Of a DNA stretch of 5,543 bases, positions 5,202-5,543 are shown piece by piece. Below the pieces are notes generated by a model. The model was not told the DNA's origin, did no database searches, and saw only the letters and a list, made by a program, of their open reading frames with translations. This DNA comes from an uncultured Faecalibacterium sp. (GTDB lineage Bacteria; Bacillota; Clostridia; Oscillospirales; Ruminococcaceae), in assembly GCA_902463905.1 (NCBI GenBank), contig CABQHF010000142.1:1-5543 (forward strand), written 5' to 3'. Each line of letters opens with the position of its first letter. Positions within the stretch are counted from its first letter, which is position 1. Position numbers and translations under genes: made by a program.

Positions 5202-5270
5202 CCGCTTTTTCGTGTGGAAAAAGCGGGGAAAACTGCGGTTTTCCACCGTCTGCCGCCGTTCTCCGGCAGA
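5202..5270. repeat. Three hairpins placed end to end
   Basis: Hairpin 1 pairs 5202-5210 with 5218-5226 (9 bp, 7-nt loop, minus-strand TTTTCCACA box across its loop and right arm). Hairpin 2 begins at the next base and pairs 5227-5233 with 5238-5244 (7 bp, TGCG loop); its right arm is most of another box. Hairpin 3 pairs 5249-5255 with 5264-5270 (7 bp, 8-nt loop). All arms are perfect. No T run follows hairpin 1 or 3, so these are not ordinary terminators. They could form in single-stranded DNA or in an RNA from either strand. Confidence 0.55.
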
Positions 5271-5294
5271 GAGTGCTCCACCTGCCGTTTTTGC

Positions 5295-5322
5295 TCCGGA
5301 ATGCGTCCGGAATCGCGCGATT
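5295..5322. repeat. Tandem TCCGGAAT repeat followed by a 12-bp palindrome
   Basis: TCCGGAAT occurs at 5295-5302 and again at 5306-5313, an 11-bp period (one helical turn). The second copy runs into the perfect palindrome AATCGCGCGATT (5311-5322). The arrangement looks like a protein-binding site. No promoter is evident next to it, and the only downstream element is the mgtE terminator, which reads leftwards into it. Confidence 0.4.
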
Positions 5323-5352
5323 GCTTGTGTTCCGTCCCGCTCTGTGCCCAGT

Positions 5353-5399
5353 AAAAAAACTCCCTCCGTCACGGTTCACGCCATGACGGAGAGAGTTTT
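5353..5399 (-). terminator. Intrinsic terminator of mgtE
   Basis: Positions 5356-5371 pair with 5384-5399 with one mismatch (5363/5392) around a 12-nt loop. Read on the minus strand the stem is followed by seven U residues (complement of 5353-5359, of which the last four also belong to the stem base). It begins 6 bp after the mgtE stop codon. Confidence 0.9.
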
Positions 5400-5405
5400 C
5401 CTGTT

Positions 5406-5543
5406 TTACATCATATTGCGGAACACCAGCTGTGCGATCTGGAAGTACAGGATCAAACTGCAGGCATCCACGATGGTGGTGATGAAGGGCGTTGCCATGA
5501 TGGCCGGGTCAGCACCCAGCTTCTTGGCGGCCAGCGGCAGCAT
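5406..5543 (-). CDS. mgtE: Magnesium transporter MgtE, C-terminal 45 residues (partial)
   Basis: MgtE is a homodimeric Mg2+ channel/transporter whose C-terminal half forms five membrane helices. The visible end reads LPLAAKKLGADPAIMATPF, then ITTIVDACSLILYFQIA, then a short tail ending RNMM. This matches the family's last transmembrane segments: the KKLxxDPA loop, the PFITTIVD stretch entering the final helix, and the short C-terminus. The aspartate in TTIVD is the conserved pore-lining residue of the family, by recall of the pattern. The gene continues beyond the right edge; the ATG at the edge is an internal codon, not a start. The N-terminal cytosolic and CBS domains, and any Mg2+-sensing leader, lie outside the window. 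Confidence 0.85.
   Translation of the reverse strand: MLPLAAKKLGADPAIMATPFITTIVDACSLILYFQIAQLVFRNMM

Larger units (their letters stand above)
4885..5247. other. DnaA-box-like cluster in a gene-free region
   Basis: Eight exact TTTTCCAC octamers occur here: plus strand at 4913, 4925, 4969, 4978, 4990, 5182 and 5239 (start positions), and minus strand at 5214-5221. Three of them (4990-4998, 5182-5190 and the minus-strand 5213-5221) extend to TTTTCCACA, one base from the DnaA box TTATCCACA. One-mismatch copies sit at 4885, 4904 and 4957. Under equal base frequencies about 0.01 exact octamers would be expected on both strands of such a stretch. The whole gap from 4775 to 5405 has no gene with a ribosome-binding site or recognisable product. 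It could be a DnaA-binding regulatory or titration site, or part of a replication origin. However, dnaA, dnaN, rpmH and gyr are not in the window. Binding by another protein is possible. Confidence 0.5.

Noticed and set aside
4858..5379. Minus-strand 173-codon frame over the box cluster, with repetitive GKPGGKSGK and SVENSVEKV segments
   Set aside because: The apparent protein repeats are a by-product of the TTTTCCAC DNA repeats. There is no clear Shine-Dalgarno, other frames across the same DNA are also open, and the composition is unlike a real protein.
4775..5405. Calling the region the chromosomal oriC outright
   Set aside because: The boxes and AT-rich element fit, but the flanking genes are holB/rhomboid-like and mgtE. 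dnaA, dnaN, rpmH and gyr genes are not in the window, and most boxes differ from TTATCCACA at one or two positions. It is kept only as a hypothesis.

Overview
The window looks like a chromosomal segment of a GC-rich, low-complexity-poor Firmicute. The best guess is the Faecalibacterium/Gemmiger/Subdoligranulum part of the Oscillospiraceae. This rests on the high GC of the coding regions, clear Shine-Dalgarno sites (AAGGGGG, AAAGGAG, GGAGG), sigma-A type promoters, and a Gram-positive gene set: a biotin ligase without a DNA-binding domain, a membrane-anchored low-molecular-weight PBP, a delta-prime clamp-loader subunit and MgtE. The genus is an inference; no marker gene is present. I see no mobile element, tRNA, rRNA or CRISPR array.

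Layout, left to right. Positions 1-39 hold the last 12 codons of an unknown plus-strand gene, which overlaps the biotin-protein ligase gene (36-803, +) by 4 bases. A hairpin at 812-852 separates birA from the convergent D-Ala-D-Ala carboxypeptidase-like gene (863-2155, -). That gene is divergent from a gamma-carbonic anhydrase gene (2264-2785, +), and the two share a 108-bp regulatory gap. After the anhydrase comes an AT-rich gap (2786-3023). It carries a good sigma-A promoter, a hairpin starting at the predicted start site, a single-stranded CCTCCT-bearing linker and a 20-bp terminator stem. Together these look like a complete small-RNA gene of about 125 nt. Next, on the minus strand, are holB (3024-3989) and, upstream of it in the same apparent operon, a catalytically dead rhomboid-like membrane protein (4057-4701). 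Their promoter is at 4746-4774.

Positions 4775-5405 (about 630 bp) contain no credible gene but are dense in structure. There is a 14-bp palindrome near -63 of the operon promoter and eight exact TTTTCCAC octamers, which resemble DnaA boxes of the TTTTCCACA type. Five of these octamers, with near matches, form a 29-bp module present twice. The region also holds an AT-rich palindromic stretch, three back-to-back hairpins, and a second palindrome flanked by a short direct repeat. The last feature, read leftwards, is the 3' end of mgtE (5406-5543, -) with its terminator.

Functionally the genes are mostly housekeeping (biotin attachment, peptidoglycan trimming, CO2/bicarbonate or related chemistry, DNA replication, Mg2+ transport) and do not form one pathway. 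The two items most likely to be undescribed are the small-RNA gene at 2859-3025 and the DnaA-box-like array at 4885-5247. The array lies just upstream of the promoter that drives the replication gene holB.
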